This document shows positions 1-7,140 of a DNA stretch of 10,442 nt, in pieces. How positions within the stretch are numbered: position 1 is the first letter of the stretch; every line of letters begins with the position of its first letter. The position numbers and the translations under genes were made by a program. Source of the stretch: Candidatus Bathyarchaeota archaeon (GTDB lineage: Archaea > Thermoproteota > Bathyarchaeia > Bathyarchaeales > DTEX01); the NCBI GenBank assembly GCA_021158305.1, contig JAGGUU010000081.1, positions 1 to 10,442 on the forward strand. Reading direction: 5' to 3'. Under the pieces are notes generated by a model. It was not told the DNA's origin and ran no database searches. It was given only the letters and a program-made list of their open reading frames with translations.

Positions 1-2
1 AA

Positions 3-593
3 GAAGAATCTAACCGCATTGTCTTGAAGTGCTTCCTTGACACATCTGCCTTGGATCCCAGAGAGCTATTTAGTAGGATGAAGGGATTGGTATCAAGCAT
101 GTTTGACGATCTTTTCAGGGCTATAAGAATGGAGAGCAAGGAACTTGCTTCTTTGATAGTAGACAGGGATGATGAGGTTGATAGAATATATTTCCTCGTT
201 GTTAGGCTTGTGAGGAAGGCATCCCAAGACTCCTATCTAATGAAGGTTCTAAAGACTAACCCGATAGAATTGATAGACCTCAGAGTCGCCGCCATGCTCC
301 TAGAACTAATAGCTGATAGAATAGCCGAGCTAGCCGACTTGTTTAGATTCGGAAAATCCCTCCCAATTTCTAGGCACATCGAGAAGGAGTTCTTGGACTT
401 AGAAAGAGATAGCATTGAATCAGTACTTAGAAAAGATGTGACACTGGCCATGAGAACTAAGGATAAATCGCAGAAATTGGTAGGAGAGCTATCAAAACTC
501 ACTATTGAAGATCCATTCGAATCTTATAGCTTATTCCTACTCAAAGAAATTGCAGTCAGATTCGGTGATCTCTGCGATATGGTCTCTCCCTAA
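3..593 (+). CDS. PhoU-domain phosphate regulator, 5' partial (probable C-terminal part of an AbrB-PhoU fusion)
   Basis: The frame is open from the first bases of the window, so the gene begins upstream; the TTG at 24 is only an internal codon. The visible ~196 residues align by eye with residues ~123-340 of the complete AbrB-PhoU protein at 762-1784: EESNRIVL matches EESADYIV, and VDRDDEVDRIYFLVVR matches VQRDDEIDRLYFFVVR. About 120 residues, including a presumed AbrB DNA-binding domain, should lie outside the window. PhoU proteins are helical bundles that monitor the Pst phosphate importer. The usual ERIADHA-type motif is changed here to ELIADRIAELA and the C-terminal helix is shorter, so this is a diverged paralogue. 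It converges with the next gene, with 168 bp between their stops. PhoU family: confident. AbrB part: inferred. Confidence 0.82.
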   Translation, partial: EESNRIVLKCFLDTSALDPRELFSRMKGLVSSMFDDLFRAIRMESKELASLIVDRDDEVDRIYFLVVRLVRKASQDSYLMKVLKTNPIELIDLRVAAMLLELIADRIAELADLFRFGKSLPISRHIEKEFLDLERDSIESVLRKDVTLAMRTKDKSQKLVGELSKLTIEDPFESYSLFLLKEIAVRFGDLCDMVSP

Positions 594-636
594 GTGGAAA
601 TTTCGGGTAATTGTTAGCATAGAGATCTTTTATAAG

Positions 637-651
637 CTGAAAAAGAAAAAG
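637..651 (-). terminator. T-rich tract, possible terminator of the AbrB-PhoU gene
   Basis: On the minus strand this reads as two T5 runs separated by C (TTTTTCTTTTT), about 110 bases beyond the stop at 762. Archaeal intrinsic termination relies on U-rich tracts rather than a stable hairpin, and none is obvious here. The position between convergent genes fits, but this is only a composition argument. Confidence 0.35.
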
Positions 652-761
652 ATGGAGTTCTAGTCCTATCGAATAACTACCATGACCTTTTCTCCACCAG
701 ATTGAAGATCCTCGCTCGATCAGAATTTGTAAGTATGAGGTTACTCGCTGAGATTTCATGG

Positions 762-1784
762 CTATTTCCTTGCAAGATTTATGGCAACTTCTGCTATGTC
801 AGTGCCATATTCTGCCGTTCTCCGAATGCTTTCTAGAATGAGCCTTAGGCCAATGGTTGTTCCAGTGTCAAGTTTAGCTTGAAGAATTTGTTCTATTATC
901 TCTTTTTCTAGTTCAGCCACTTCAGCTATTTTTGTTATGGCTTGATTTGCTTTCTTAGTGCTAAGTTCATTAAGGGATTCCATTGCGATTTGGCAAATAT
1001 TGTTAGAGGCATTGCTCATCTCTGAAATCAGAGCGATAATATAATCAGTGTTAGTTCGTTCAATGACGGGTATTTTTTGAGCTATCCTTGTAGCGTGATC
1101 TGCTATTCTTTCGATACTTTTTGCGACCAATCGGTAGTCTAAGCAGTCCCTTGAGCTTGATAGTCCTATACTTTCTGCTACAAACCTGTTTCCGACGGCC
1201 ATATTCAACTGCCGGACGACAAAGAAATATAGACGATCTATCTCATCGTCTCTTTGCACTACATCCTTTGCAAGAGAGAGATCACCGCTTTTTAAAGCCA
1301 TAATGGCATCTCTATGCATGGATAAGGCCATAGTATGCATACGATTAAGTGCTTCTCTGATTGGAAATTCAGTGTATCCGAGCAGACATCGGATCACTAT
1401 ATAGTCTGCCGATTCCTCTATGGTCTCTACACCTACTAGTTTTCGTCTCATGATGTCTTTGACATAAGCTCTGTACTCAGCTGCTTTTCGCCCGAACTTC
1501 AAACGAATTATATCACAACCAACTAAGTAGCATGCAATGACCTCTCTAGCAATATAATCAGGCGCTTCTGCATCAGATGCATTTATGGAAGCTTCTGAAA
1601 GCCCTTCTTTCTCAGTTTTGTGTTGCTCAGGAACTATAAGCAGCGACATATCTGGTTGAGGAATTACTTTTAAATAATCTCCAGGCTTTATACCAAGTTT
1701 TCTAGCCCAATCCTTGGGTACTGAAACCACATATGTTGAGCCGCCAGTCAGCTGAACCTTCCTTAGGAGTTTAGAATCGCTCAT
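762..1784 (-). CDS. AbrB-PhoU fusion: phosphate-responsive transcriptional regulator
   Basis: A 340-residue protein. Residues ~5-52 form a SpoVT/AbrB swapped-hairpin DNA-binding domain (GGSTYVVSVPKDWARKLGIKPGD). A polar linker covers ~52-75, and from ~140 come two PhoU helical repeats: the acidic QRDDEID at 177-183 and SIERIADHATRIA at 223-235, then ESIRRTAEYGTDIAE at 318-332. PhoU domains sense the phosphate transporter and bind metal through such acidic motifs; the AbrB domain should carry that signal to DNA. The gene is divergent from pstS with 108 bp between start codons, so it probably represses or tunes both promoters. The ATG at 1784 has no Shine-Dalgarno but lies about 26 bases from a TATA element, which fits a leaderless transcript. 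Domain calls are confident; the regulatory target is inferred from position. Confidence 0.9.
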   Translation of the reverse strand: MSDSKLLRKVQLTGGSTYVVSVPKDWARKLGIKPGDYLKVIPQPDMSLLIVPEQHKTEKEGLSEASINASDAEAPDYIAREVIACYLVGCDIIRLKFGRKAAEYRAYVKDIMRRKLVGVETIEESADYIVIRCLLGYTEFPIREALNRMHTMALSMHRDAIMALKSGDLSLAKDVVQRDDEIDRLYFFVVRQLNMAVGNRFVAESIGLSSSRDCLDYRLVAKSIERIADHATRIAQKIPVIERTNTDYIIALISEMSNASNNICQIAMESLNELSTKKANQAITKIAEVAELEKEIIEQILQAKLDTGTTIGLRLILESIRRTAEYGTDIAEVAINLARK

Positions 1785-1805
1785 AGCAAAGCCCAGATAA
1801 TAATC

Positions 1806-1825
1806 TATATAAATATATATAAATA
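1806..1825 (-). promoter_or_regulatory. TATA region of the AbrB-PhoU gene: perfect tandem 10-bp repeat
   Basis: TATATAAATA occurs twice back to back (1806-1815 and 1816-1825). On the minus strand the proximal copy is centred about 26 bases before the ATG at 1784, the normal TATA-to-start distance for a leaderless archaeal gene. The second copy is exactly one helical turn upstream, so the pair could be a duplicated TATA box or an operator overlapping it. The repeat is seen directly; its function is inferred. Confidence 0.65.
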
Positions 1826-1848
1826 CTTATCTTCTATTGAATATACTT

Positions 1849-1864
1849 CGAAAAACTATATATT
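1849..1864 (+). promoter_or_regulatory. BRE/TATA promoter of the pst operon
   Basis: CGAAAAAC followed by TATATATT matches the archaeal BRE plus TATA layout. With initiation about 25 bases on, the transcript would start near 1883, just before the GAGGGGA ribosome binding site (1884-1890) of pstS. It faces away from the AbrB-PhoU promoter within the same 108-bp gap. Confidence 0.65.
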
Positions 1865-1892
1865 GTAAAGAGTTATAATTTTTGAGGGGATA

Positions 1893-3017
1893 ATGAAAGG
1901 GGTTGCGAGATCTGGAATTTCGAGAGTTCCTATTGTTATACTAACTCTGGCCTTGGTAATGCTTGTAGTACTTTCAATCCACCTTGGAAAAAGGGAAGGG
2001 GCAAATAGAGAAGAGGGAGGAGAGATAGTTCTAGTAGGTAGCGGCGCAACATTCCCACAACCACAGATAGAGAAGTGGATAGACCTCTATACAAAGAGAA
2101 ATCCTGGAGTGAAGATAGAATACACGGGTAAGGGAAGCGGAGGAGGACAGAATGACTTCAAGAATGGACTTGTGGATTTTGCTTGTAGTGATCCACCCTT
2201 AAAGGAGGATCTTTGGAGGGAACTCGAACAGAAAGGTCAACCGTTACAGTTTCCAGTTATTATAGGTGCTGTCTCTATCGTTTACAATCTGCCAGGGGTA
2301 GACAACTTAAGGCTTAGTAAGGGTGCTCTTGTAGCCATATTCTTAGGAAAGATAGAGTATTGGGACGATCCTATGATAAAGGAATTAAACCCCAAAGCAT
2401 CGCTCCCCCATAAGAAAATTATAGTTGTCCATAGAAGCGATAGCAGCGGTACAACAGCGATTTTCACAACCTATTTGAGCATTATAAGTGAAGAGTGGAG
2501 GGAAAAAGTTGGTGCTGGAAAAGTCATTGATTGGCCGGTTGATAAGCTGGGCAGAGGACTAGGTGGAAAAGGAAACCAAGGCGTAGCTGCTATAATAAAG
2601 CAAAATCCGAACTCGATAGGTTACGTTGAGTTCGCATATTCAATAAATGAAAATCTACAGACAGCATTCATTGAAAATAGAGATGGTAATTTTGTCGCAC
2701 CGTCTCCCGAGACAATAAAATCCGCCATATCTAGAGTTAGTGCTAATGTGCCACCACCAACGGAGGGATACAAGGAAAAGCTAGAGCAGTTCCTTGAAGC
2801 TCCTGGAGAAAACTCATATCCAATAATAGCTTTCAGTCACATGATCGTGTGGGGCGAATATTCTCCTGACAAGGCAGAGGTAATTAAGGACTTCATAACT
2901 TGGGTCCTAATGGAGGGACAAAAGGATGAAAATATAATGACAGGGTATGTAGGGCTTCCAGAAGAAGTTGCAGAGATAGGTCTCAGTGCTATTGAAATCA
3001 TCAAGCCCAAGCCTTAG
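1893..3017 (+). CDS. pstS: Phosphate ABC transporter, substrate-binding protein PstS
   Basis: A 374-residue extracytoplasmic phosphate-binding protein. Family motifs are all present: GSGATFP at 49-55, GKGSGGG at ~79-85, CSDPPL at ~98-103, the phosphate-contacting RSDSSGTT at 181-188, and GKGNQGVAA at 225-233. Residues ~11-31 form one strong hydrophobic segment. No lipobox cysteine follows it, so the protein is either anchored by an uncleaved helix or processed by a prepilin-type (class III) peptidase near RSG at 6-8; the latter is speculation. The ATG at 1893 is preceded by GAGGGGA with normal spacing. It is the first gene of the pst operon, with 36 bp to pstC. Function is to capture phosphate outside the membrane and deliver it to PstCA. 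Confidence 0.95.
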   Translation: MKGVARSGISRVPIVILTLALVMLVVLSIHLGKREGANREEGGEIVLVGSGATFPQPQIEKWIDLYTKRNPGVKIEYTGKGSGGGQNDFKNGLVDFACSDPPLKEDLWRELEQKGQPLQFPVIIGAVSIVYNLPGVDNLRLSKGALVAIFLGKIEYWDDPMIKELNPKASLPHKKIIVVHRSDSSGTTAIFTTYLSIISEEWREKVGAGKVIDWPVDKLGRGLGGKGNQGVAAIIKQNPNSIGYVEFAYSINENLQTAFIENRDGNFVAPSPETIKSAISRVSANVPPPTEGYKEKLEQFLEAPGENSYPIIAFSHMIVWGEYSPDKAEVIKDFITWVLMEGQKDENIMTGYVGLPEEVAEIGLSAIEIIKPKP

Positions 3018-3053
3018 AGGAGTCTTCTGGGATCGTATATAAAGTGGGGACAT

Positions 3054-3971
3054 ATGATTATAAGAGATAAATTCAAGATAGCTCTCATACCATTCTCAGC
3101 GCTCGTCTTTGGAATATTTGCCCTCATACTAATCATCTTCTTCGCAAACTCTATTCAGATTTTTGAGAAAGAGGGCCTGGCTATCTATACAACAAGCAGA
3201 TGGTTAGCTTCTGAAGACCCAAGTCTTGAATTCTATGGAGTTCTTCCAGCAATATATGGCAGTCTCTATACCTCCGGAATAGCAATATTAATAGCTCTCC
3301 CGCTTTCCGTCGCATATTCTGTATTTGTCGTCGACTATGCACCAAGAAGGATAAAGGAATGGCTTATAATAGCTACTGATATAATGACTGGCCTACCCAC
3401 CATAATATACGGGATATGGGGGGCTTTCTTCCTTGTGCCGTTTGTTAAGAAGTATTTAATGGAGCCTCTTTACGAAAACTTCTCCTTCATACCTCTATTC
3501 TCTTATCCTCCCTCTACAGGACACAGCTTTCTCTCCGGAGGGATACTGCTCGGTATTATGGTAACTCCTTTTGCTGCAGCAATTATAAGAGAGGCCTATA
3601 GGACAATACCCTACACATATAGAGAAGCAGTATATGCGCTAGGCGCGACAAAATACGAGGCAACAAGAGTCTTAATTGGATACATAAAACCAGCTATTTT
3701 AGCAGGACTTGTTTTGGCCTTTGGAAGGGCGATAGGAGAGACAGTCGCCGTCAGCCTTGTTATAGGGAACACATTTAACATAAGCCCGAGCCTCTTCGCT
3801 CCAGGATATACCATATCCTCTCTGATAGCAAACCAATTTGGGAATGCCTTCATATATGAGCACATGGTTAGTGCGCTCTTTGCTGCAGGCTTATCTCTAT
3901 CCTTCATAGGGCTTGCAGTTAACCTTCTGGTTTTTCGGATGCTTAGAAGGTGGGAACATGCCAGATCGTAG
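3054..3971 (+). CDS. pstC: Phosphate ABC transporter, permease PstC
   Basis: A 305-residue integral membrane protein with about six hydrophobic segments (first at ~9-31, last at ~275-295). It has the PstC/PstA signature GLPTIIYG at 113-120, the cytoplasmic EAA coupling loop at ~191-214 (EAVYALGATKYEA, then KPA), and GRAIGETVA at 224-232. It pairs with PstA to form the phosphate channel, and the EAA loop docks onto PstB. The ATG at 3054 follows GTGGGGA (3044-3050), a good ribosome binding site. The 3' end overlaps pstA by 14 bases, suggesting translational coupling. PstC rather than PstA is called from gene order and the longer first periplasmic loop. Confidence 0.94.
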   Translation: MIIRDKFKIALIPFSALVFGIFALILIIFFANSIQIFEKEGLAIYTTSRWLASEDPSLEFYGVLPAIYGSLYTSGIAILIALPLSVAYSVFVVDYAPRRIKEWLIIATDIMTGLPTIIYGIWGAFFLVPFVKKYLMEPLYENFSFIPLFSYPPSTGHSFLSGGILLGIMVTPFAAAIIREAYRTIPYTYREAVYALGATKYEATRVLIGYIKPAILAGLVLAFGRAIGETVAVSLVIGNTFNISPSLFAPGYTISSLIANQFGNAFIYEHMVSALFAAGLSLSFIGLAVNLLVFRMLRRWEHARS

Positions 3972-4800
3972 GAGAGCTAAGGAAATAGTGTTCCAAGCTG
4001 TAGTTGCTATACTAACTTTCTCGACCATCGCACCGTTGCTACACATAATATTCAGCGTGTTTGTGGAAGGCCTACCTGTTTTAATAAAAGGAGGTATATC
4101 CTTCCTAACTGATACATTAGCTCCCCCAAGTGACGGTTTAGGAGGAATAGGCCCTGCTATCGTGGGAACTTTCGTTCTTATAGCTCTTTCATCACTCATG
4201 GGACTACCTATTGCACTCATGACTGGAATTTACTCCGCAGAATACCCAAGAAGCATAATTGGTAGGGCTGCAAAGATCCTGTTACAGATAATGATGGAGT
4301 TCCCTACGATCTTAGTGGGTCTCTTTGTGATGGAACTACTTGTAATACCTATGGGCTCATATTCCGCGCTCGCGGGCGCTTTTGCCTTAGCCGTAATAAT
4401 GATGCCATACGTTGCTATAAGCACGGAAGAGGCCTTGAAGGAAATACCAAGAAGCTATAGGGAGGCGGCTTTTAGCTTAGGATTATCAAGAGCCCAGGTA
4501 GTCTTTAGAGTCCTAATTAAAATGGCTAAGAGGGGCACCTTAACTGGTATACTCGTAGGAATGGCCAAAGTTGCTGGAGAGACTGCACCGCTTCTCTTTA
4601 CTGCTGGTGGATCTGAGAGAATATATTTTAGAGGTCTAAATAGACCCATAGGCGCTATTCCTCTCTTAATATACCAATTGGTCCAGCAGCCCTACGATAA
4701 CTACCATCAGATAGCTTGGGGTGCCTCTCTTTTATTAATGCTCATATTTCTGGGGATTTTCATACCTACAAGACTACTACTCAGGGAGGTCAAGTTTTGA
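3958..4800 (+). CDS. pstA: Phosphate ABC transporter, permease PstA
   Basis: A 280-residue membrane protein with about six hydrophobic segments. Visible motifs are GGIGPAIVGT at 62-71, EFPTILVG at 114-121, the EAA loop at ~168-198 (REAAFSLGLSRAQ, then TLTGI), and AKVAGETAPLLFTA at 203-216, all typical of PstA. I chose the ATG at 3958 (MPDRRRAKE). It follows AAGGTGGG, and the sequence before it in this frame is simply the end of pstC read out of phase; the frame is open to 3913. The stop TGA at 4798-4800 overlaps the TTG start of pstB. It forms the translocation pore with PstC. Confidence 0.93.
   Translation: MPDRRRAKEIVFQAVVAILTFSTIAPLLHIIFSVFVEGLPVLIKGGISFLTDTLAPPSDGLGGIGPAIVGTFVLIALSSLMGLPIALMTGIYSAEYPRSIIGRAAKILLQIMMEFPTILVGLFVMELLVIPMGSYSALAGAFALAVIMMPYVAISTEEALKEIPRSYREAAFSLGLSRAQVVFRVLIKMAKRGTLTGILVGMAKVAGETAPLLFTAGGSERIYFRGLNRPIGAIPLLIYQLVQQPYDNYHQIAWGASLLLMLIFLGIFIPTRLLLREVKF
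4784..4790 (+). promoter_or_regulatory. Shine-Dalgarno GGGAGGT that fixes the pstB TTG start
   Basis: This strong anti-16S match lies inside the end of pstA, six bases before the TTG at 4797. It selects that TTG over upstream in-frame codons, giving a TTGA start/stop overlap with pstA. Confidence 0.75.
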
Positions 4801-5549
4801 ACTCGCTGGAGATAATAAATCTGAATGTATACTATGGAAACAGACATGTAATTAAGGGGATCAATCTCAAAATCCCACAAAAGGTAGTGTTTGCGATTAT
4901 AGGTCCAAGCGGATCGGGAAAATCAACCCTACTAAGAGCTATAAACAGACTTATCGAACTCGATGAGGACGCAAAAGTAGAGGGAGATGTGAGATTGTTC
5001 AAGAAGAGCATTTATGAGATGGATCCTAGAGAGGTTAGAAGAAGGATAGGAATGGTGTTTCAACAGCCAAACCCCTTCCCTCATATGAGCATATATGACA
5101 ATGTAGCTCTAGGCCCAAGACTGAACAAACTCGTTAGGAATAAGGAGGAGCTGGACTATCTTGTTGAATGGGCATTAAAGAAAGCAGCTCTATGGGACGA
5201 GGTTAAAGATAGATTGGGTGACTTAGCTTCAAAGCTTAGCGGCGGTCAACAGCAGCGTTTATGTATAGCAAGAGCTCTCGCCCTTAAACCAGATGTTCTT
5301 CTATTAGATGAGCCAACATCTGCTCTAGATCCAGTCTCAACGGCAAAGATAGAAAATTTGTTATTAGAACTCAAAAAGAGCTACACAGTAGTTATAGTTA
5401 CACATAGGATACAGCAAGCAGCAAGGATAGGAGATTATACCGCCTTTCTTTTAGATGGAAAGCTTGTAGAGGTTGGTGACACCGCTCAGATATTCGTAAA
5501 TCCAAAAGATAGGCGTACAGAAGCATACATAACAGGAAGGTTTGGATGA
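4797..5549 (+). CDS. pstB: Phosphate ABC transporter, ATP-binding protein PstB
   Basis: A 250-residue ATPase with every ABC motif: Walker A GPSGSGKS at 36-43, Q-loop in VFQQPNPFP at ~87-95, signature LSGGQQQR at 147-154, Walker B DVLLLDEP at 166-173, D-loop SALD, and switch histidine in VTHR (H203). PNPFP after the Q-loop and the C-terminal DRRTEAYITGRFG are characteristic of PstB rather than other importers. The TTG start overlaps the pstA stop by four bases behind a strong ribosome binding site. An ATG at 4716 in the same frame would add 27 residues read through pstA and is not credible. It hydrolyses ATP to drive phosphate through PstCA. Confidence 0.96.
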   Translation: MNSLEIINLNVYYGNRHVIKGINLKIPQKVVFAIIGPSGSGKSTLLRAINRLIELDEDAKVEGDVRLFKKSIYEMDPREVRRRIGMVFQQPNPFPHMSIYDNVALGPRLNKLVRNKEELDYLVEWALKKAALWDEVKDRLGDLASKLSGGQQQRLCIARALALKPDVLLLDEPTSALDPVSTAKIENLLLELKKSYTVVIVTHRIQQAARIGDYTAFLLDGKLVEVGDTAQIFVNPKDRRTEAYITGRFG

Positions 5550-5550
5550 A

Positions 5551-5582
5551 GGTGAATTTTATTTGCCTTCTCGGTTTTCACC
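5551..5582 (+). terminator. Possible terminator of the pst operon
   Basis: Immediately after the pstB stop, GGTGAA (5551-5556) can pair with TTCACC (5577-5582) around a 20-base T-rich loop, and two T4 runs occur inside. The stem is short, so support comes mainly from the position and the U-rich transcript. Confidence 0.3.
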
Positions 5583-5621
5583 TATTTGACGTAAACTCAG
5601 AGCTATCAAAAAGGTGCTTCG

Positions 5622-6139
5622 ATGACTAGACGAAATCCTTGGTAAGATAATCAGAGTAGGGAAAGCATTAAACTAGGCAAAAATCACTAAAAAGCGTCAA
5701 TCGCTATGGATTTGGAATCTTTACACTCAATGCTAAAGATTTCGAGTAACTATGAGGGAATATTAGATATTTCACAAAAATTGTTGAGTTGAGGCAGAGG
5801 AGTTATCAAGAGTCATTCAAAAAGCCTTTGGAGAGCATCACCAAGGTGAAGGGTCTGATTGTAGGGATTATACAGCTTGACGAGAAGTCAATAGTAGGCC
5901 GCTCCATCAAGCCAATAAAACAGTTTCATGAATTGGACGACTAAATAGGCGAATTCCACAGAAGGGTTGTGATAAACATGGATATAATGCTAAAAGAGCC
6001 TGAAAAAGCCATTCCTAGTGCCATAAATATATTCTTTACTGCAACATCTAGAACGCATAGGGGGCATAATGGCTAAGTTAGAGCTAGAATAGTTTATACA
6101 ATTGAGGAAAGAGGTCTGGATAAAATAACAGGTGAATGA
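5622..6139 (+). pseudogene. Broken gene of unknown function after pstB (four in-frame TAA codons, one frameshift)
   Basis: A reading frame can be followed from the ATG at 5622, which has an AAAGGTG ribosome binding site at 5609-5615, to the TGA at 6137-6139. It would encode about 171 residues if repaired. TAA codons interrupt it at 5643, 5688, 5942 and 6074. The frame changes at a run of five A (5776-5780), where one lost A would restore ILDISQKIVELRQRSYQE. The pieces between lesions read like a normal protein: MDLESLHSMLKISSNYEGI, TKVKGLIVGIIQLDEKSIVG, INMDIMLKEPEKAIPSAINI and VRARIVYTIEERGLDKITGE. I do not recognise the family. Lying 72 bases after pstB on the same strand, it may once have been the last gene of the phosphate operon. 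Coding origin is likely; the exact start is less sure. Confidence 0.55.
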
Positions 6140-6147
6140 GATGCTAG

Positions 6148-6334
6148 TAGGCTATCTAATTCAACGACATCCCTATCAACTAGCTTAAGCCTTCCAATTC
6201 CTGCCCTTGCAAGTAGCTCCGCTGAATATAAAAAGAGCTCCACATCCAATTATAGCGACATTTGTCTCCCTAATTCTATGTTGCCCACTAGGGCTGATTT
6301 CCTTCAAGATTATCTGTCTAGAATACCTTGCCAA
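6148..6334 (-). pseudogene. N-terminal fragment of a MoeB/ThiF-type E1-like adenylyltransferase (copy 1)
   Basis: Read on the minus strand from a TTG at 6334, the frame gives RYSRQIILKEISPSGQHRI, then VAIIGCGAL. After a one-base shift it continues SAELLARAGIGRLKLVDRD and VVELDSL. This is the canonical start of MoeB/ThiF/HesA proteins: the RYxRQ motif, the glycine-rich ATP-binding loop, and the acidic end of the second strand, DxDxVELxNL. These enzymes adenylate the C-terminus of ubiquitin-like sulfur carriers. Only ~60 of ~250 residues remain; there are no CxxC zinc motifs or catalytic cysteine. The frameshift lies near the glycine loop (around 6225-6240), and beyond 6148 the similarity ends. 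A second copy lies at 9962-10129. The family is confident; MoeB versus ThiF cannot be decided from so little. Confidence 0.72.
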
Positions 6335-6345
6335 GGAACATAGTA
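6166..6345. repeat. Direct repeat, copy 1 (carries moeB-like fragment)
   Basis: This aligns with 9962-10140 over about 180 bases in the same orientation, about 90% identical by hand count, with a single one-base gap. Long perfect stretches include those at 6169-6223 and most of 6278-6345. The differences concentrate in one block of about 20 bases. No inverted ends or target-site duplication are visible. Confidence 0.85.
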
Positions 6346-7140
6346 CTTGGTATTACCGGAGGGCGAGCCAAGATTAAGAAATATTTTGAAAAATTAAGTG
6401 GAGTTCCCGACGCCATAGTGCTAGATGAAAAAGGATATTATTTATACTGGGTTGAAGTTAAATACCTGCAGCCTATACCAGAAGTATTAAGAAGTCTTAA
6501 TGAATATAGCAAGAAAATAGCCGAAGCATTAAATGTAAATCAATCACGAAATAAAGCCGTTATCGTCGAAATCACTACAGAAGCTTTATCTAAAATATTA
6601 CGGAATATGGGAGAGAAAGTAGACCCATCAGAACTTAAGAGGATTATCCAGGATAAATTCTTGAGCCTTTTGGATAACATCGTCAATGCAGCCGAAACTC
6701 GCAAGTTGAGTCATGATTTGTACAGCATAGGGATATCACATGAAGATGTAAAGAGAATTGAAAGACATGACGTCGTAAGGTATGTGTACACTGCTGGCCA
6801 CAGTAGGATCGAAGTAAAAGTCCCCAAGGACAAAGATTTTGGCCCCCCAATATGTGGGAGGATAATTATCTCGATACCGGTACCATTAATATCATTACTC
6901 ACATATTTTGTAAACATTATTCGCGTACTTAGAAAACTTAGAGATGCCTCGGAGCAAGTGCCCAGTGAGCTTAAGCTTCCATTAATTATCGCTCTAGGGC
7001 CAGCGGTACCACTAGAGATGAGAATACTAGGTATACCTTACATAAGCGAACCAGAGGTTCGAGAAGCGTTAAAAATAAATTTAAAAGAATGGACATTTCA
7101 AAGGCGATTAAAGAGGTATGGATGCATCTACCAGATCTAG
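6328..7140 (+). CDS. PD-(D/E)XK nuclease-like protein, probably 5'-truncated and 3'-frameshifted
   Basis: The 270-residue frame begins with a TTG at 6328 that lies inside the direct repeat, antisense to the moeB fragment. It has no ribosome binding site or TATA, and a stop at 6319 blocks extension, so the true 5' end was probably lost. GVPDAIVLDEKGYYLYWVEV at 25-44, followed by K45, has the PD...ExK spacing of restriction-endonuclease-fold nucleases (D28, E43, K45), followed by a helix and a strand (NKAVIVEIT). Residues ~180-270 (CGRIIISIPVPLISL, then LIIALGPAVPLEM) are not recognised. The last ~15 residues look random, whereas a shift near 7090 gives a more protein-like ending, KAIKEVWMHLPDLEKSV to a stop at 7193. 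Nuclease activity is inferred from the motif alone; the substrate is unknown. Confidence 0.55.
   Translation: MPRNIVLGITGGRAKIKKYFEKLSGVPDAIVLDEKGYYLYWVEVKYLQPIPEVLRSLNEYSKKIAEALNVNQSRNKAVIVEITTEALSKILRNMGEKVDPSELKRIIQDKFLSLLDNIVNAAETRKLSHDLYSIGISHEDVKRIERHDVVRYVYTAGHSRIEVKVPKDKDFGPPICGRIIISIPVPLISLLTYFVNIIRVLRKLRDASEQVPSELKLPLIIALGPAVPLEMRILGIPYISEPEVREALKINLKEWTFQRRLKRYGCIYQI

Noticed and set aside
627..660. Plus-strand TATA-like CTTTTATAAG followed by ATGGAGTTCTAG
   Set aside because: No gene follows on this strand, and no box C/D or stable fold is visible to support a small RNA.
556..759. Minus-strand frame of 67 codons between the two PhoU genes
   Set aside because: No ribosome binding site, atypical composition, and it overlaps the end of the PhoU gene; reads like chance.
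3034..3042. TATATAAA-like element before pstC as an internal promoter
   Set aside because: It is too close to the pstC ATG for an archaeal TATA box (about 15 bases), and operon co-transcription explains expression.
3913..3957. Upstream start for pstA giving 15 more residues
   Set aside because: It lies within pstC coding sequence; the ATG at 3958 has a ribosome binding site and a natural N-terminus.
4716..4796. Upstream ATG start for pstB
   Set aside because: It would add 27 residues read out of phase through pstA; the TTG at 4797 has a strong ribosome binding site and starts just before the conserved ABC domain.
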